Source: Nocardia jinanensis
GTDB taxonomy: Bacteria > Actinomycetota > Actinomycetes > Mycobacteriales > Mycobacteriaceae
Assembly (NCBI RefSeq): GCF_014645735.1
Contig: NZ_BMMH01000005.1
Location: 186,001 to 250,000, forward strand
Length of the DNA: 64,000 nt
Direction of reading: 5' to 3'
Shown: piece by piece, positions 1-7,479 of the stretch
How positions within the stretch are numbered: position 1 is the first letter of the stretch
Layout of the letters: each line of letters begins with the position of its first letter
Translations under genes and position numbers: made by a program
Notes under the pieces: generated by a model
Told to the model about the DNA's origin: nothing
The model's database searches: none
The model's input: only the letters and a program-made list of their open reading frames with translations

Positions 1-46
1 AATTCCCGGACGACGTACCGGTGCCGAGCTTGATGGTGTCGGTCAT
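1..46 (-). CDS. Truncated gene, N-terminus only
   Basis: Only the first 15 codons are inside the window (MTDTIKLGTGTSSGN). The ATG has a good AGGAG ribosome site 6 nt upstream, so this is a genuine gene start. It lies 56 nt downstream of the SDR gene on the same strand and is probably part of the cupin-SDR operon. Too little protein is visible to name a family. Confidence 0.6.
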   Translation of the reverse strand, partial: MTDTIKLGTGTSSGN

Positions 47-102
47 GAGTGTCTCCTGGGAGAGTCGATGGCTCTCGGGTGTGAAAATCGGAAGGTGACC
101 CG

Positions 103-861
103 TCAGGTCGCGAGATAGCCGCCGTCGGCCGGAAGCATGACGCCGTTGACGAAGGTCGAGGTGGGGTCGGAGAGGAACAGCGCCGCCACCGCGACCTCGT
201 CCGGCTCGCCCCACCGGCCCGCCGGAGTCCGGGACACCACGCGGGTATCCACCAGTTCGTCGTGTTGCAGGTGTTCGGTGAGCGGGGTGCGGATCCATCC
301 CGGCGCCACCGCGTTCACCCGTACCTCGGGACTCCAGGCCGCGGCAAGACTTTTCGTGAGTTGCCCGACGCCGCCCTTCGCGGCCGCGTAGGCCGGTCCG
401 GTCGCACTGCCCCGGAAGCTCATCATCGATCCGACGTTGACGATGCAGCCCCGCGACGCGACGAGCAGCGGATGGGCCGCGAAGCACACCCGGGCAACCC
501 CGACGAGGTTGATATCGATACTGCGGGCGAAGCCCTCGACGGTGAAATCCGCCGGTGACGCCGAAACGCCCGCGGAGTTGACCAGCACATCGAGGCCGCC
601 CAGCGAGCCGACCAGCGCCGCGACCATATCGTCGTCGCGGATATCGAGTTGCTCGATATCCACCCCGGCCAGCCGCTCGTCGTGCCGCGCGGCGCTGATC
701 TCGGCCGCTGTCAGTGCGGTGGCCACGACACGGTCACCCCGCCGCGCGAACGCCTGGGAGATCGCCCCGCCGATCCCCCCGGTACCGCCCACCACCAGCG
801 CGGTCCGTTCGGCCGCGGGGTTCCCGCCGGTGTCGCCGGCATTGTCGGGGGTCATGCCCAT
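103..861 (-). CDS. SDR-family NAD(P)-dependent oxidoreductase
   Basis: About 252 residues, the usual size of a classical short-chain dehydrogenase. The N-terminal Rossmann motif reads GGTGGIGG, NSAGVSA follows in the middle, and the catalytic Tyr/Lys pair is in AYAAAKGG; PADGGY closes the protein as is typical. It probably interconverts an alcohol and a ketone with a nicotinamide cofactor; the substrate is unknown. The chosen ATG overlaps the cupin stop codon as TGATG, with a GGGGTG site upstream, which implies translational coupling. A GTG two codons earlier is also open. Confidence 0.9.
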   Translation of the reverse strand: MGMTPDNAGDTGGNPAAERTALVVGGTGGIGGAISQAFARRGDRVVATALTAAEISAARHDERLAGVDIEQLDIRDDDMVAALVGSLGGLDVLVNSAGVSASPADFTVEGFARSIDINLVGVARVCFAAHPLLVASRGCIVNVGSMMSFRGSATGPAYAAAKGGVGQLTKSLAAAWSPEVRVNAVAPGWIRTPLTEHLQHDELVDTRVVSRTPAGRWGEPDEVAVAALFLSDPTSTFVNGVMLPADGGYLAT

Positions 862-1346
862 CAGCACACCCCGGGCCGATCTTTGACGACTCCGGCGGGC
901 AACGCGAGACCCTGTGCCTGGAGCGCGCGCTCGACATCACCGAGAATCGTGCCGGCATCGGAATACGCGGTGATGTTGTCGTTGTCGTCGAAATAGATGA
1001 ACGCGCCCTGGGTGATGAACATGGCGGTGGTGTCCTCGTCGACGTGCAGCGTGTGGTTCGTTCCCGGTGGTTCGTGGACATAGGAACCCGCACGGGCGAC
1101 CCAGTCGTATTCCAGATACCGCCACGCACCGTCCATCGTGTAGGCGTGGACCGTCCCGGTGTGGTGATGCCGGGCCAGCTGGATTCCGGCGGGCCATTTG
1201 ATGATATTGACGAAGGTGTTCGTCACCAGGCTGACGCTGATGAGCTTCATATAGGTGGTACCCCAGGGCCGATGGAGCTCGGCGAAGGGAATGTCGGCCA
1301 GGTCGATGTGCTCGGTGGCAGCGCTGTCCTCGGGTAACTGACCCAT
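861..1346 (-). CDS. Cupin-domain protein (dioxygenase-like)
   Basis: 161 residues forming a single small cupin. The first metal-binding cupin motif is visible as ARHHHTGTVHAYTMDG and the second as GSYVHEPPGTNHTL, so several His ligands for Fe or Mn are kept. The spacing and the WRYLEYDW stretch recall 2,4'-dihydroxyacetophenone dioxygenase and ChrR-like cupins, so oxidative C-C cleavage of a hydroxy-ketone is possible, but this is inference. An AAAGGA site precedes the ATG by 8 nt. The gene leads an operon with the SDR, which could make or reduce the ketone that the cupin uses. Confidence 0.8.
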   Translation of the reverse strand: MGQLPEDSAATEHIDLADIPFAELHRPWGTTYMKLISVSLVTNTFVNIIKWPAGIQLARHHHTGTVHAYTMDGAWRYLEYDWVARAGSYVHEPPGTNHTLHVDEDTTAMFITQGAFIYFDDNDNITAYSDAGTILGDVERALQAQGLALPAGVVKDRPGVC

Positions 1347-1850
1347 GGTGATGTTCCTTTCTGTCGCAGCCGGCCGGATGCCGGGTGGGCATGCGTGTAT
1401 ACCGGTGCCATCGGGGCGCCGGTTCCGGCAGCGCTCATGGTTTCTTCGGGGGTCCCGCCACGACCGACCGTCCGGTACCGCGCGCGGTCAGCACGGCACC
1501 GGAACGGCGGTACTCGTCTCCGCGGGGCGGGAACCCGGCTCAGCAGTCGGCAGTTCCACCGGCGGGAAAGTTGCCGGGAGGAGAACCGGAGTGGCTTCGG
1601 TTGTCCGCCTCAGCACGGGACCGCGGCATCACAACTCCTTCACGGTCGCCCATCCGGGCGACAGGTCAATCACCGATCTCGGGTGAGTCGACTTCCGCCT
1701 ACTCACTCGATCACGCATTGAGGATACTGTACGTCGATTCGCGAATGAGGTCCAGACCACATTTTCAGCCTCTTTCACGGCCGGCGCGACCGGTAATATC
1801 CGCCATTTCGCACAAATCGAACAACAGCCGACCCCCTGGATAACCATTCA

Positions 1851-1862
1851 GTACACTCTTCA
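1851..1862 (+). promoter_or_regulatory. GTACACTCTTCA repeat, distal copy
   Basis: Exact 12-bp match to the element at 2211-2222, which lies just upstream of gntR. It contains TACACT, a possible -10 hexamer. Its flanks differ from those of the other copy. No gene starts directly after it. Confidence 0.35.
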
Positions 1863-2111
1863 CAGGGCAGCGTCGGGTAAGCGGCACCCACCGGGCGGCT
1901 ACCGGCCCCTCCGGCCGCTGCCGCGGCAGCGGACCGACAACAAGGGGTTGCTCCGCGGCTGCCCAGAACGCAGGCGAGTGATGGGGGACCGCATGTCACG
2001 CCGGCCGCGCGAATGAACTACCCGACACGCCGACATATCGATTCGCCCGCGACACCGCCCCATCCGTCGGCCGGCACCACGCACCCGGCGCGGACAACGG
2101 CCGATATCTTT

Positions 2112-2156
2112 CACCACCGGCCACACCGGCCACACCGGCCACACCCGCCACACCGG
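2112..2156. repeat. 9-bp tandem repeat (CCACACCGG)
   Basis: One degenerate and four clean units of CCACACCGG run head to tail (units at 2121, 2130, 2139 and 2148; the third has one change). The array sits about 90 bp upstream of the gntR start. It has no spacers, so it is not a CRISPR. It may be a simple slippage repeat or a set of phased binding sites. Confidence 0.7.
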
Positions 2157-2210
2157 CTACGGTACGATGCCGCGGACCCATCGAGGGGCAAGAACGGAAG
2201 CACGCAAAGG

Positions 2211-2222
2211 GTACACTCTTCA
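2211..2222 (+). promoter_or_regulatory. Candidate gntR promoter element
   Basis: GTACACTCTTCA, repeated exactly 360 bp upstream. TACACT at 2212-2217 matches the TANNNT -10 pattern and would place transcription start about 25 nt before the gntR ATG. No clear -35 box is seen. Confidence 0.4.
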
Positions 2223-2247
2223 ATAATCCCCGGGGATGGAGAACAGA

Positions 2248-2994
2248 ATGGCAGACAACGACAGCCCGGCTCCCGCAGCGTCGTCGACCCGCAAACGCGC
2301 GGAGCAGCTCGCCGAGGAGATCGAGACGCGCATCCTCGCGGATGGCTGGCTCGTCGGGGAGATGATCGGGTCCGAGGCGGCGCTGATCGAACAATACAAC
2401 GTCAGCCGCGGCGTTCTGCGCGAAGCGATCCGGTTGCTGGAACATCACGGGTCCGCGCAGATGCGACGCGGCCCGGGCGGCGGATTGTTCATCACCCCGC
2501 CCGAACTGAGCGCGGTGAGCCGTTCGGCAGCACTGTACCTGCGATTCCGCAAGGTCGATATCAGCCAGCTCGTCATCGCACGCCGGACACTCGAACTCAA
2601 CAATCTCGAGCTCGTGGGACAGCGCATCCGGGACCCGAGGGTCATCTCACAGCTCAAGAGGGTCCTCGATGCCGAAATCAGCGAGGCCACAACGGAGGGG
2701 TCCACGCGGTATCTGCGGGGCTTCCACCTCGCCCTCGCGGATCTCGCGGACAACCCGGTCATGGGCCTGTTCACCGAGATCTGCATGTCGCTGCAGAACG
2801 AGTTCGTCACGGAAGCCAAGGGCGCGCGGCGCGAGAAGAGTTCCCTCGCCGAGGACGCCGCCCAGAGCCATAAGGCGCACGCCGCCATCTACGAAGCACT
2901 CATCAACGGCGATATCGAACGCGCCCGCAAGCGAATGGAGCGCCACCTCGACGCGATCGGCCGCTACACGATCGACAACGTCGCCTCGCACTGA
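2248..2994 (+). CDS. GntR/FadR-type transcriptional regulator (FCD domain)
   Basis: 248 residues. A winged-helix domain occupies roughly residues 15-80: the recognition helix region reads YNVSRGVLREAIRLLE and the wing RRGPGGG. The remainder is the all-helical FCD ligand domain, with the metal/ligand residues plausible in LRGFHLALADLADNPV and the conserved final HxAIYEAL helix. Such proteins usually bind a short carboxylate or acyl-CoA and repress catabolic genes. The second ATG was chosen because GGAGA lies 5 nt upstream; the ATG at 2236 has no spaced site. Its nearest relative in this window is the regulator at 30144. A copy of its 3' end survives as a relic at 4586-4660. Confidence 0.9.
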   Translation: MADNDSPAPAASSTRKRAEQLAEEIETRILADGWLVGEMIGSEAALIEQYNVSRGVLREAIRLLEHHGSAQMRRGPGGGLFITPPELSAVSRSAALYLRFRKVDISQLVIARRTLELNNLELVGQRIRDPRVISQLKRVLDAEISEATTEGSTRYLRGFHLALADLADNPVMGLFTEICMSLQNEFVTEAKGARREKSSLAEDAAQSHKAHAAIYEALINGDIERARKRMERHLDAIGRYTIDNVASH

Positions 2995-3150
2995 CGCCGG
3001 GCCGCCGCCGCGTCCCGGCGGTATCGCGGGCCCTGTCACAGACGTCCGGGCCGGCGGTGTTCTGCCGGAACCCACTCCGGGGCCAGGAGTCCCGAGAAGT
3101 CTGCCGCCCCTCGACGAACCGCCCCTCGGGCTACCGGTTATACCGATCCG

Positions 3151-3616
3151 GCCGTAGAGACATACAAAGGTCGCCACCACAGTAGAGGTGATGCGGTCGA
3201 CGATCCAGGAATGGCCCGGCGATATCGACCATGCTGCGGTGGCCGCCGTCCGTGGCGTGGGCGCCGATCCGGTCGAAGGCCGTTTCAGGCCTTCGTGCAC
3301 GGCGTAGTGGATGATCTCGATCGGGCTGCCGCCGCGCGCCCGGGTCGCCGCCACCTCCTGTAGCCGCTCGGACTTCTCGAGGTCGTTGGGTGCCGTCGTG
3401 CATGGTGGCCGCCAATTCCAGGCGGACCCGAGTGATGATGGCGACCTCGCCGTCGATCGAGTCACCGGACAGCGCCTCGGCAGTCGCTACGGTGCCTGCG
3501 AAATGCTCGACCATCTGCTGGCAGGTGGTCAGCGCCTCCTGCCGAAGTATCGCGGCGGGGCGGCCCAATTGGAGCAGTTCCGGTGCAGCGGTGACCGTCC
3601 GCGCTGGTGTGATCAT
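3151..3616 (-). pseudogene. Frameshifted relic of a PucR/RsbRD-N-type regulator
   Basis: Four consecutive minus-strand segments in alternating frames read as one protein. Segment 1 (3616-3389) includes GDSIDGEVAIITRVRLELAA. Segment 2 (3381-3280) reads SERLQEVAATRARGGSP and HYAVHEGLKR. Segment 3 (3280-3215) reads AFDRIGAHATDGGHRSMVD. Segment 4 (3210-3151) reads DRITSTVVATFVCLYG. Order and spacing match the N-terminal helical domain of PucR-like regulators (R-x-N/R-LELA, then xxR-G-x-P-x-E-x-x-xAYxxG, then ITxxVVxxYV). Three frameshifts plus loss of the C-terminal HTH make it non-functional. The family call rests on recall of the domain pattern. Confidence 0.6.
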
Positions 3617-3818
3617 CGTCGACGTGGGCGCCCGTCCCCGCGGTACGGTGCAGTTCGGATTAGGGTCCTCTTCCGCGGGCTGCCGGCCGAGGTCGATCGG
3701 CGAGCGGCGTTTCGACCTCCTGCTGTGCGGGCCACAAGGCGATCGTGTCGACGATGCAGATGACCGGCAGACCGACCACGATGCAAGGCAGCGGTCGCGC
3801 CGATGCGATCGGCCGGGA

Positions 3819-3845
3819 GTGGTGGTGGTGGTGGTGGTGATGATG
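3819..3845. repeat. Trinucleotide run (GTG)7(ATG)2
   Basis: A perfect GTG run followed by two ATG triplets. On the minus strand it would encode nine histidines, but the frame around it has no other sign of coding. Probably a slippage product in decayed DNA. Confidence 0.8.
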
Positions 3846-3983
3846 GTCGCTCACCACGCCGACCTTCAGGATTCGCCGATGGCCAGATGACCAAAGAGGG
3901 TCTGCCGCTGCGACTTCGCTGGATTTCCCAAGATCTCGGGAAGGGGCGGCGGAGAGCAGGGGGATGTCTCCGCCGCCCGCAGG

Positions 3984-4052
3984 TAGGCGGCCCAGGGGGG
4001 TAGGCGGCCTAACCCGAGGACCAGGTTGCCCAGGGGGGGTAGACAACCTGGT
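3984..4052. repeat. Two tandem hairpins with G-tract loops
   Basis: The second hairpin has perfect 9-bp arms, ACCAGGTTG (4020-4028) and CAACCTGGT (4044-4052), with a 15-nt loop containing CCCAGGGGGGGTAGA. The first has TAGGC (3984-3988) pairing with GCCTA (4007-4011) and a loop with almost the same CCCAGGGGGGTAG core. Stems differ while loops are conserved, which is unlike an ordinary terminator. It could be a REP-like element, a G-rich structural site or a decayed attachment site. Confidence 0.6.
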
Positions 4053-4364
4053 CGGGCACTTTGAGTGCCGGAGACCACTCTACACACAGATTCTTGTTTC
4101 GTGCCAGTAGGTTCAGAAAAACGGGCTTAATCCGGACGGAGGGTATGGTTTGACCCGTACGGGGCGACTGCCCTCCGGTGCTCGCACTTGTCCGATTCCG
4201 GTGCGCCGGTGGGTATCACGCGGTGTCGTCGGTGCGCGGACATCGGCCCACCGCTCCACCCGGCGGGACCGCAATGGCCACATCGAGCAACTGTTGCCGG
4301 CATCAGGGGCGAAGCGCGTCCGCGCCCGGGCGGACCAACGGGCGATCACGCCATGCTTTCGACT

Positions 4365-4457
4365 CGTCGCGCCCCGGACCTGCTGGTGGTCGAGGATCCG
4401 CTGAACCTGCGCGCGGGCGGGAAACCGCTCGCGGTCACTATCCGTACCTCCACCTGA
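4365..4457 (+). pseudogene. N-terminal relic of fdhD (formate dehydrogenase accessory protein)
   Basis: The frame reads RAPDLLVVEDPLNLRAGGKP, then LAVTIRTST and a stop. This closely resembles the start of FdhD sulfurtransferases (DxLAVEEPLEIRVxGxPLxVTMRTPG), which move sulfur to the molybdenum cofactor of formate dehydrogenase. The stop falls where the family continues with PGxDxELAxGF, and nothing of the remaining 200 or so residues follows, so this is a truncated remnant. It lies between two other gene relics. Confidence 0.55.
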
Positions 4458-4585
4458 ACATCCGCATGCCTTGTTCACCGAGACGTCATAACCGAACATG
4501 TAATGCGCATATCTGCGTATCGCTACTCTAACGACTGCTGGTTCGAGTTGACTCCGCCGCCCGCTCCATCGGGCTTTCCGCCGTG

Positions 4586-4660
4586 GCCCGAATCCGAAAG
4601 CGAGGCGTCCGATACGAGGCGATCAGCCGCTACACGATCGACAATGCCGCCTCACACTGA
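4586..4660 (+). pseudogene. 3'-terminal relic of a second gntR gene
   Basis: In frame, the last codons read AISRYTIDNAASH then TGA, against AIGRYTIDNVASH then TGA at the end of the intact gntR (2248-2994). The preceding IRKRGVR also matches ARKRMER with one codon lost. Most differences are at third positions, so this was coding DNA and not a recent copy. It is followed by a short GC stem and TTTTT (4661-4678), perhaps the original terminator. It suggests a former gntR paralog or a duplication that has since eroded. Confidence 0.75.
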
Positions 4661-4800
4661 CCGGCCCGCCGGGTTTTTCATGCCGCGACGTAGCGCTGTT
4701 CGTCCGCGAGCCCTCGTATTGCCGGTGTCGTGGCGCCCCGGGAGCGCGGCCCGGCCACACCGGCGATCACGGATCATCGTGTCATCCACCGCATCGCAAA

Positions 4801-4856
4801 TACGTAGGTACGTACGTAGGTCTCCCGACGACGAGCACTGTGTGCCAGGACACAGT
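4801..4856. promoter_or_regulatory. Candidate operator/promoter of the Cys-rich gene
   Basis: TACGTAGGT is repeated directly at 4801-4809 and 4813-4821, making an ACGTACGT palindrome between the copies. A separate 7-bp inverted repeat, ACTGTGT (4837-4843) and ACACAGT (4850-4856), lies about 36 bp before the start codon at 4892. Both have the look of repressor sites. Confidence 0.45.
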
Positions 4857-4891
4857 AATACACGACATAGACGTCGACGACGGAGGTTGCA

Positions 4892-5545
4892 GTGAGCACG
4901 GAGACCCTGACATACCGCGTGATGCTCGATTATCAGCCGCACACTCCTGCGAGCGGAATTCTTCGGTTTCCCACAACTGCCTGCGCCGAGAGCCCCTCAG
5001 CCTGCGCACAGTGCCTGAACTGCACCGATGACTGCGCAAGCTGCACACTCTGCCAGTACGGGGAATGCGAGGCGTGCACTCCCCCGGACCTCACGCCGAG
5101 GACCGCGATGATGCTCGTCATCGCCGGAACGACCCTCGCCGAGCAGGTTCGCGCAGAAGCATCGCATGGATGCAGCCCGGTATTTTTCCATCACGTGGTC
5201 CGCGCCTTCGAGCGACTCGTGGAGACTTTGAATCGCGGCGCTCGGCCGCAGCCGAGCAATGTGGCCGAGCAGCTGTGCACCCATCTGATGATCACTCAGG
5301 CGCGCGAACTCGCGTGTGTAGCTGGGGAGGTGTATGTGACGGGGCTACCGATCAGTGGATACGACTACAACTTCCCCCGGCTGTACGACACCTTGCTACC
5401 CGATGACGAGCACGACCACTTGGTCGAAATGGGGGAGGCGCTGGCCGCCGGCGAGGCAGCGTTCAGCTTCATCGCCTTGGCCGACCTCATGAGCCGTGAA
5501 GCCATGAACGCATTCTTCGCAACATTCGGCACCGAGAACGCGTGA
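4892..5545 (+). CDS. Cysteine-rich hypothetical protein
   Basis: 217 residues; family not recognised. The GTG start has GGAGG 6-7 nt upstream. Nine cysteines fall between residues 31 and 62, arranged C38xxC41xxC44xxxC48, then C51xxC54 and C59xxC62. The first four match the spacing of a [4Fe-4S] ferredoxin motif but lack the usual following proline, so zinc binding is equally possible. The rest (about 75-217) is helical and acidic with no Cys cluster. It stands alone between two long intergenic regions and downstream of the gene relics, and codon use is less GC-biased at its start than in its neighbours, which may indicate transfer. A metal- or redox-sensing role is speculation. Confidence 0.75.
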   Translation: MSTETLTYRVMLDYQPHTPASGILRFPTTACAESPSACAQCLNCTDDCASCTLCQYGECEACTPPDLTPRTAMMLVIAGTTLAEQVRAEASHGCSPVFFHHVVRAFERLVETLNRGARPQPSNVAEQLCTHLMITQARELACVAGEVYVTGLPISGYDYNFPRLYDTLLPDDEHDHLVEMGEALAAGEAAFSFIALADLMSREAMNAFFATFGTENA

Positions 5546-6138
5546 AGTAAGTCCGGAGGACTGCCGGCAACCAAGACATTCTTCACACCGTCACAGCACA
5601 ATCCTGCCCGCTGCACTACCAACCATTGTCGGCATCCACCGCTATATAGAAATATAATTTATCCAATTGAGATCCGGTCTGGCGATCGGCGCGGCAGGCG
5701 ATGTCGACAGAGCGCTGTGGCGGCCCGCTCGCAGCACGGCCGGGGATACCGCGGCGACCGGATACACGGAGGTCGACACCCACCGAGTTCGAGAGACTCC
5801 TGCGACCACACATCGTGCCGCCAAGGCGCTGGTCCCGCGCCGCTCGCCCGGCGCGACCCACCACGCGGTGCGCCGGAACGGCCGACGCCGTCTTCCCCGG
5901 GATGACACCGGCGTCGATGGTTCGAGCGGCGCAACGCAACCTGATCCGGACCGGGCAAAAGAGGGCCGCGACACCGGGACGCCCATTCCAGAACGCACGA
6001 TCTCCGCTCCCAGGAGATCGCAGCAGAGGAATTGCCGCACTGACACGACATCGCCGCAGCGATCGGTATAGGATCAATAATTAATCTATTTAGTGGAGCT
6101 TCACGGCTCCCGGACGCCGCCGAGCAAAGGAGCACGCA
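5546..6138. other. Intergenic region, about 590 bp, no gene seen
   Basis: No open frame shows a domain or coding bias. It holds an AT-rich patch near 5645-5665 and the TAATCTATT element at 6082-6090, and presumably the promoter of the SDR gene at 6139. Confidence 0.5.
6082..6090 (+). promoter_or_regulatory. TAATCTATT element upstream of SDR gene
   Basis: Exact copy of an AT-rich 9-mer that recurs upstream of other lipid genes in this window (7331, 29988 on the other strand, 45106). It lies 48 nt before the GTG start at 6139. It may be an operator, or a -10 box (TAATCT). Confidence 0.5.
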
Positions 6139-6975
6139 GTGGGCGTACTGGACGGACGAGTCATCTTCATCACCGGCGCGGCACGAGGTCAGGGCCGATC
6201 GCACGCGGTCCGATTCGCCGAGGAAGGTGCCGACATAGTCGGGGTCGACATCTGCCAGGATATCGATGCCGTCCCTTACCGGCTCGGAACACAAGAGGAC
6301 CTGGACGAGACGAAGCGATTGGTCGAAAAGACCGGTAGGAACATGCTTGCCGCGCGGGCCGATGTCCGGGATCTCGCCCGGCTGCAGACTGTCTTCGACG
6401 AAGGCGTCGGGCGTTTCGGGCATATCGACACCGTGATCGCGAATGCGGGCATCGTCTTGAGCAATACCAAGGAACGCGACGCCGCCGAAGCATGGCAGCT
6501 GGGAATCGATGTCATGCTCACCGGGGTGTGGAACACGTTCCGGGTGGCCCTACCCCACCTCATCGACCGCGGGAAAGCAGGCCACGAAGGCAATATCGTC
6601 GCCACCAGCTCGATGGCGGCGTTGCTCAGCGTCGGTAACGGCAACGGAGGCGACGACGCTTACTCGGCCGCCAAACTGGGCGTTACCGGCCTGGTCAAGT
6701 CGTATGCCAATTACTTGGCGCAGTATGGTATCCGGGTGAACGGCGTGGCCCCGACCAACTGTGCCACACCGATGGTTACCGAGAATCCGGAGCTCTTCGC
6801 GGTCATCGAGGCGTACCCCAACTTGGTCAACGCGATGCAAACGTTGTTGCCGAAATTCCCGATGATCGAACCGTCGGACGTCACCAACACAATCCTGTTC
6901 CTCATCTCGGAATCCGGCCGTGTCTTCACCGGAAGCACGCTGAATGTCGACGCGGGCATGGCGATCCGCCGATAG
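6139..6975 (+). CDS. Mycofactocin-coupled SDR-family oxidoreductase
   Basis: 278 residues, longer than a classical SDR because of an insertion after strand 2. The cofactor motif is TGAARGQGRSHAVRFAEEGA, followed by the inserted Y-RLGTQEDLDETKRLVEKTG segment, NAGIV, and the active site DAYSAAKLGVTGL. The GARGQGRSHAxR signature and the insertion are hallmarks of SDRs that hold NAD tightly and pass electrons to the peptide redox cofactor mycofactocin. It probably oxidises a secondary or terpenoid-like alcohol. The GTG start is preceded by AAAGGAGC. A strong terminator follows, so it is monocistronic. Confidence 0.92.
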   Translation: MGVLDGRVIFITGAARGQGRSHAVRFAEEGADIVGVDICQDIDAVPYRLGTQEDLDETKRLVEKTGRNMLAARADVRDLARLQTVFDEGVGRFGHIDTVIANAGIVLSNTKERDAAEAWQLGIDVMLTGVWNTFRVALPHLIDRGKAGHEGNIVATSSMAALLSVGNGNGGDDAYSAAKLGVTGLVKSYANYLAQYGIRVNGVAPTNCATPMVTENPELFAVIEAYPNLVNAMQTLLPKFPMIEPSDVTNTILFLISESGRVFTGSTLNVDAGMAIRR

Positions 6976-6991
6976 CACACAAACCGGCCCG

Positions 6992-7023
6992 AAAAGGCAC
7001 CGGCCGTTCGGCCGGTGCCTTTT
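6992..7023 (+). terminator. Rho-independent terminator
   Basis: AAAAGGCACCGGC and GCCGGTGCCTTTT form a perfect 13-bp stem around a 6-nt loop, ending in a T run. It begins 16 nt after the stop of the mycofactocin-type SDR. Confidence 0.9.
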
Positions 7024-7321
7024 CCGCATTCTTCTCGAGCTGATATACCTAATTTTCGCCGAGAGAGAAGCGCACCGGCCGAGCATCGCACACTCGCCCC
7101 GGAACCGGCATTGCGCCGGGGCCCCGGCCGCCGTGCACACGGCCGCGGCAGGCACCAGCGTCACCTTGCCGATGAGGCCGACCACACGGCGATGGACTGC
7201 GGCTTTCTCGCGCACGGCATCCACGGCCCCCGCGCCGCGCCTTTCGTACCGAACGCGCCTCGCTCATCCGGCAGCCACCCCGACGATGTCGGCCCCCATA
7301 CGAGAACTATAGTAAAAATAG

Positions 7322-7339
7322 TAATCTAAATAATCTATT
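7322..7339 (+). promoter_or_regulatory. Double TAATCTA(A/T) element
   Basis: Two head-to-tail 9-mers, TAATCTAAA then TAATCTATT, in an AT-rich stretch ahead of the thioesterase gene. The second is an exact copy of the recurring element. Confidence 0.5.
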
Positions 7340-7380
7340 AAAGAACCGATGACCAGGCGGTTCACAGATCGAGGAGTCGC

Positions 7381-7479
7381 ATGAGCTCGCGGGGAACGCC
7401 TTTATCATCGCGCCGACCGACACGCGAGCGGAGGAGCGACATCGACCCCCGGGACACGCTGCGGGCCGATCATGGCTGA
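7381..7479 (+). CDS. Possible 32-residue leader ORF before the thioesterase
   Basis: ATG with a GAGGAG site 5 nt upstream opens a 32-codon frame (MSSRGTPLSS... ending RADHG) whose stop overlaps the putative thioesterase ATG (7472) in a different frame. The thioesterase itself has a poor ribosome site there, so the leader could drive it by coupling. The peptide is Arg-rich, with no known family. It could equally mark a mis-assigned thioesterase start. Confidence 0.35.
   Translation: MSSRGTPLSSRRPTRERRSDIDPRDTLRADHG

Larger units (their letters stand above)
1347..2247. other. Intergenic region, about 900 bp, no gene seen
   Basis: No reading frame here has a recognisable domain or a convincing ribosome site. 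The stretch separates the leftward cupin operon from the rightward gntR gene and should hold both promoters. It contains a 12-bp direct repeat, GTACACTCTTCA, at 1851-1862 and 2211-2222, and a 9-bp tandem repeat at 2112-2156. The copy of TACACT nearest gntR fits an actinobacterial -10 box (TANNNT). Confidence 0.6.

Noticed and set aside
2112..2156. CRISPR-like repeat
   Set aside because: The 9-bp units abut with no spacers, and no cas gene is present.
3660..4046. Minus-strand frame with nine consecutive histidines
   Set aside because: The histidines come from a GTG/ATG triplet run. No domain, no ribosome site, and it lies in a region of gene relics.
5642..6084. Open frames on both strands in the gap before the mycofactocin-type SDR
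   Set aside because: All are Arg/Pro/Ala-rich with no ribosome site, no domain and no codon bias.
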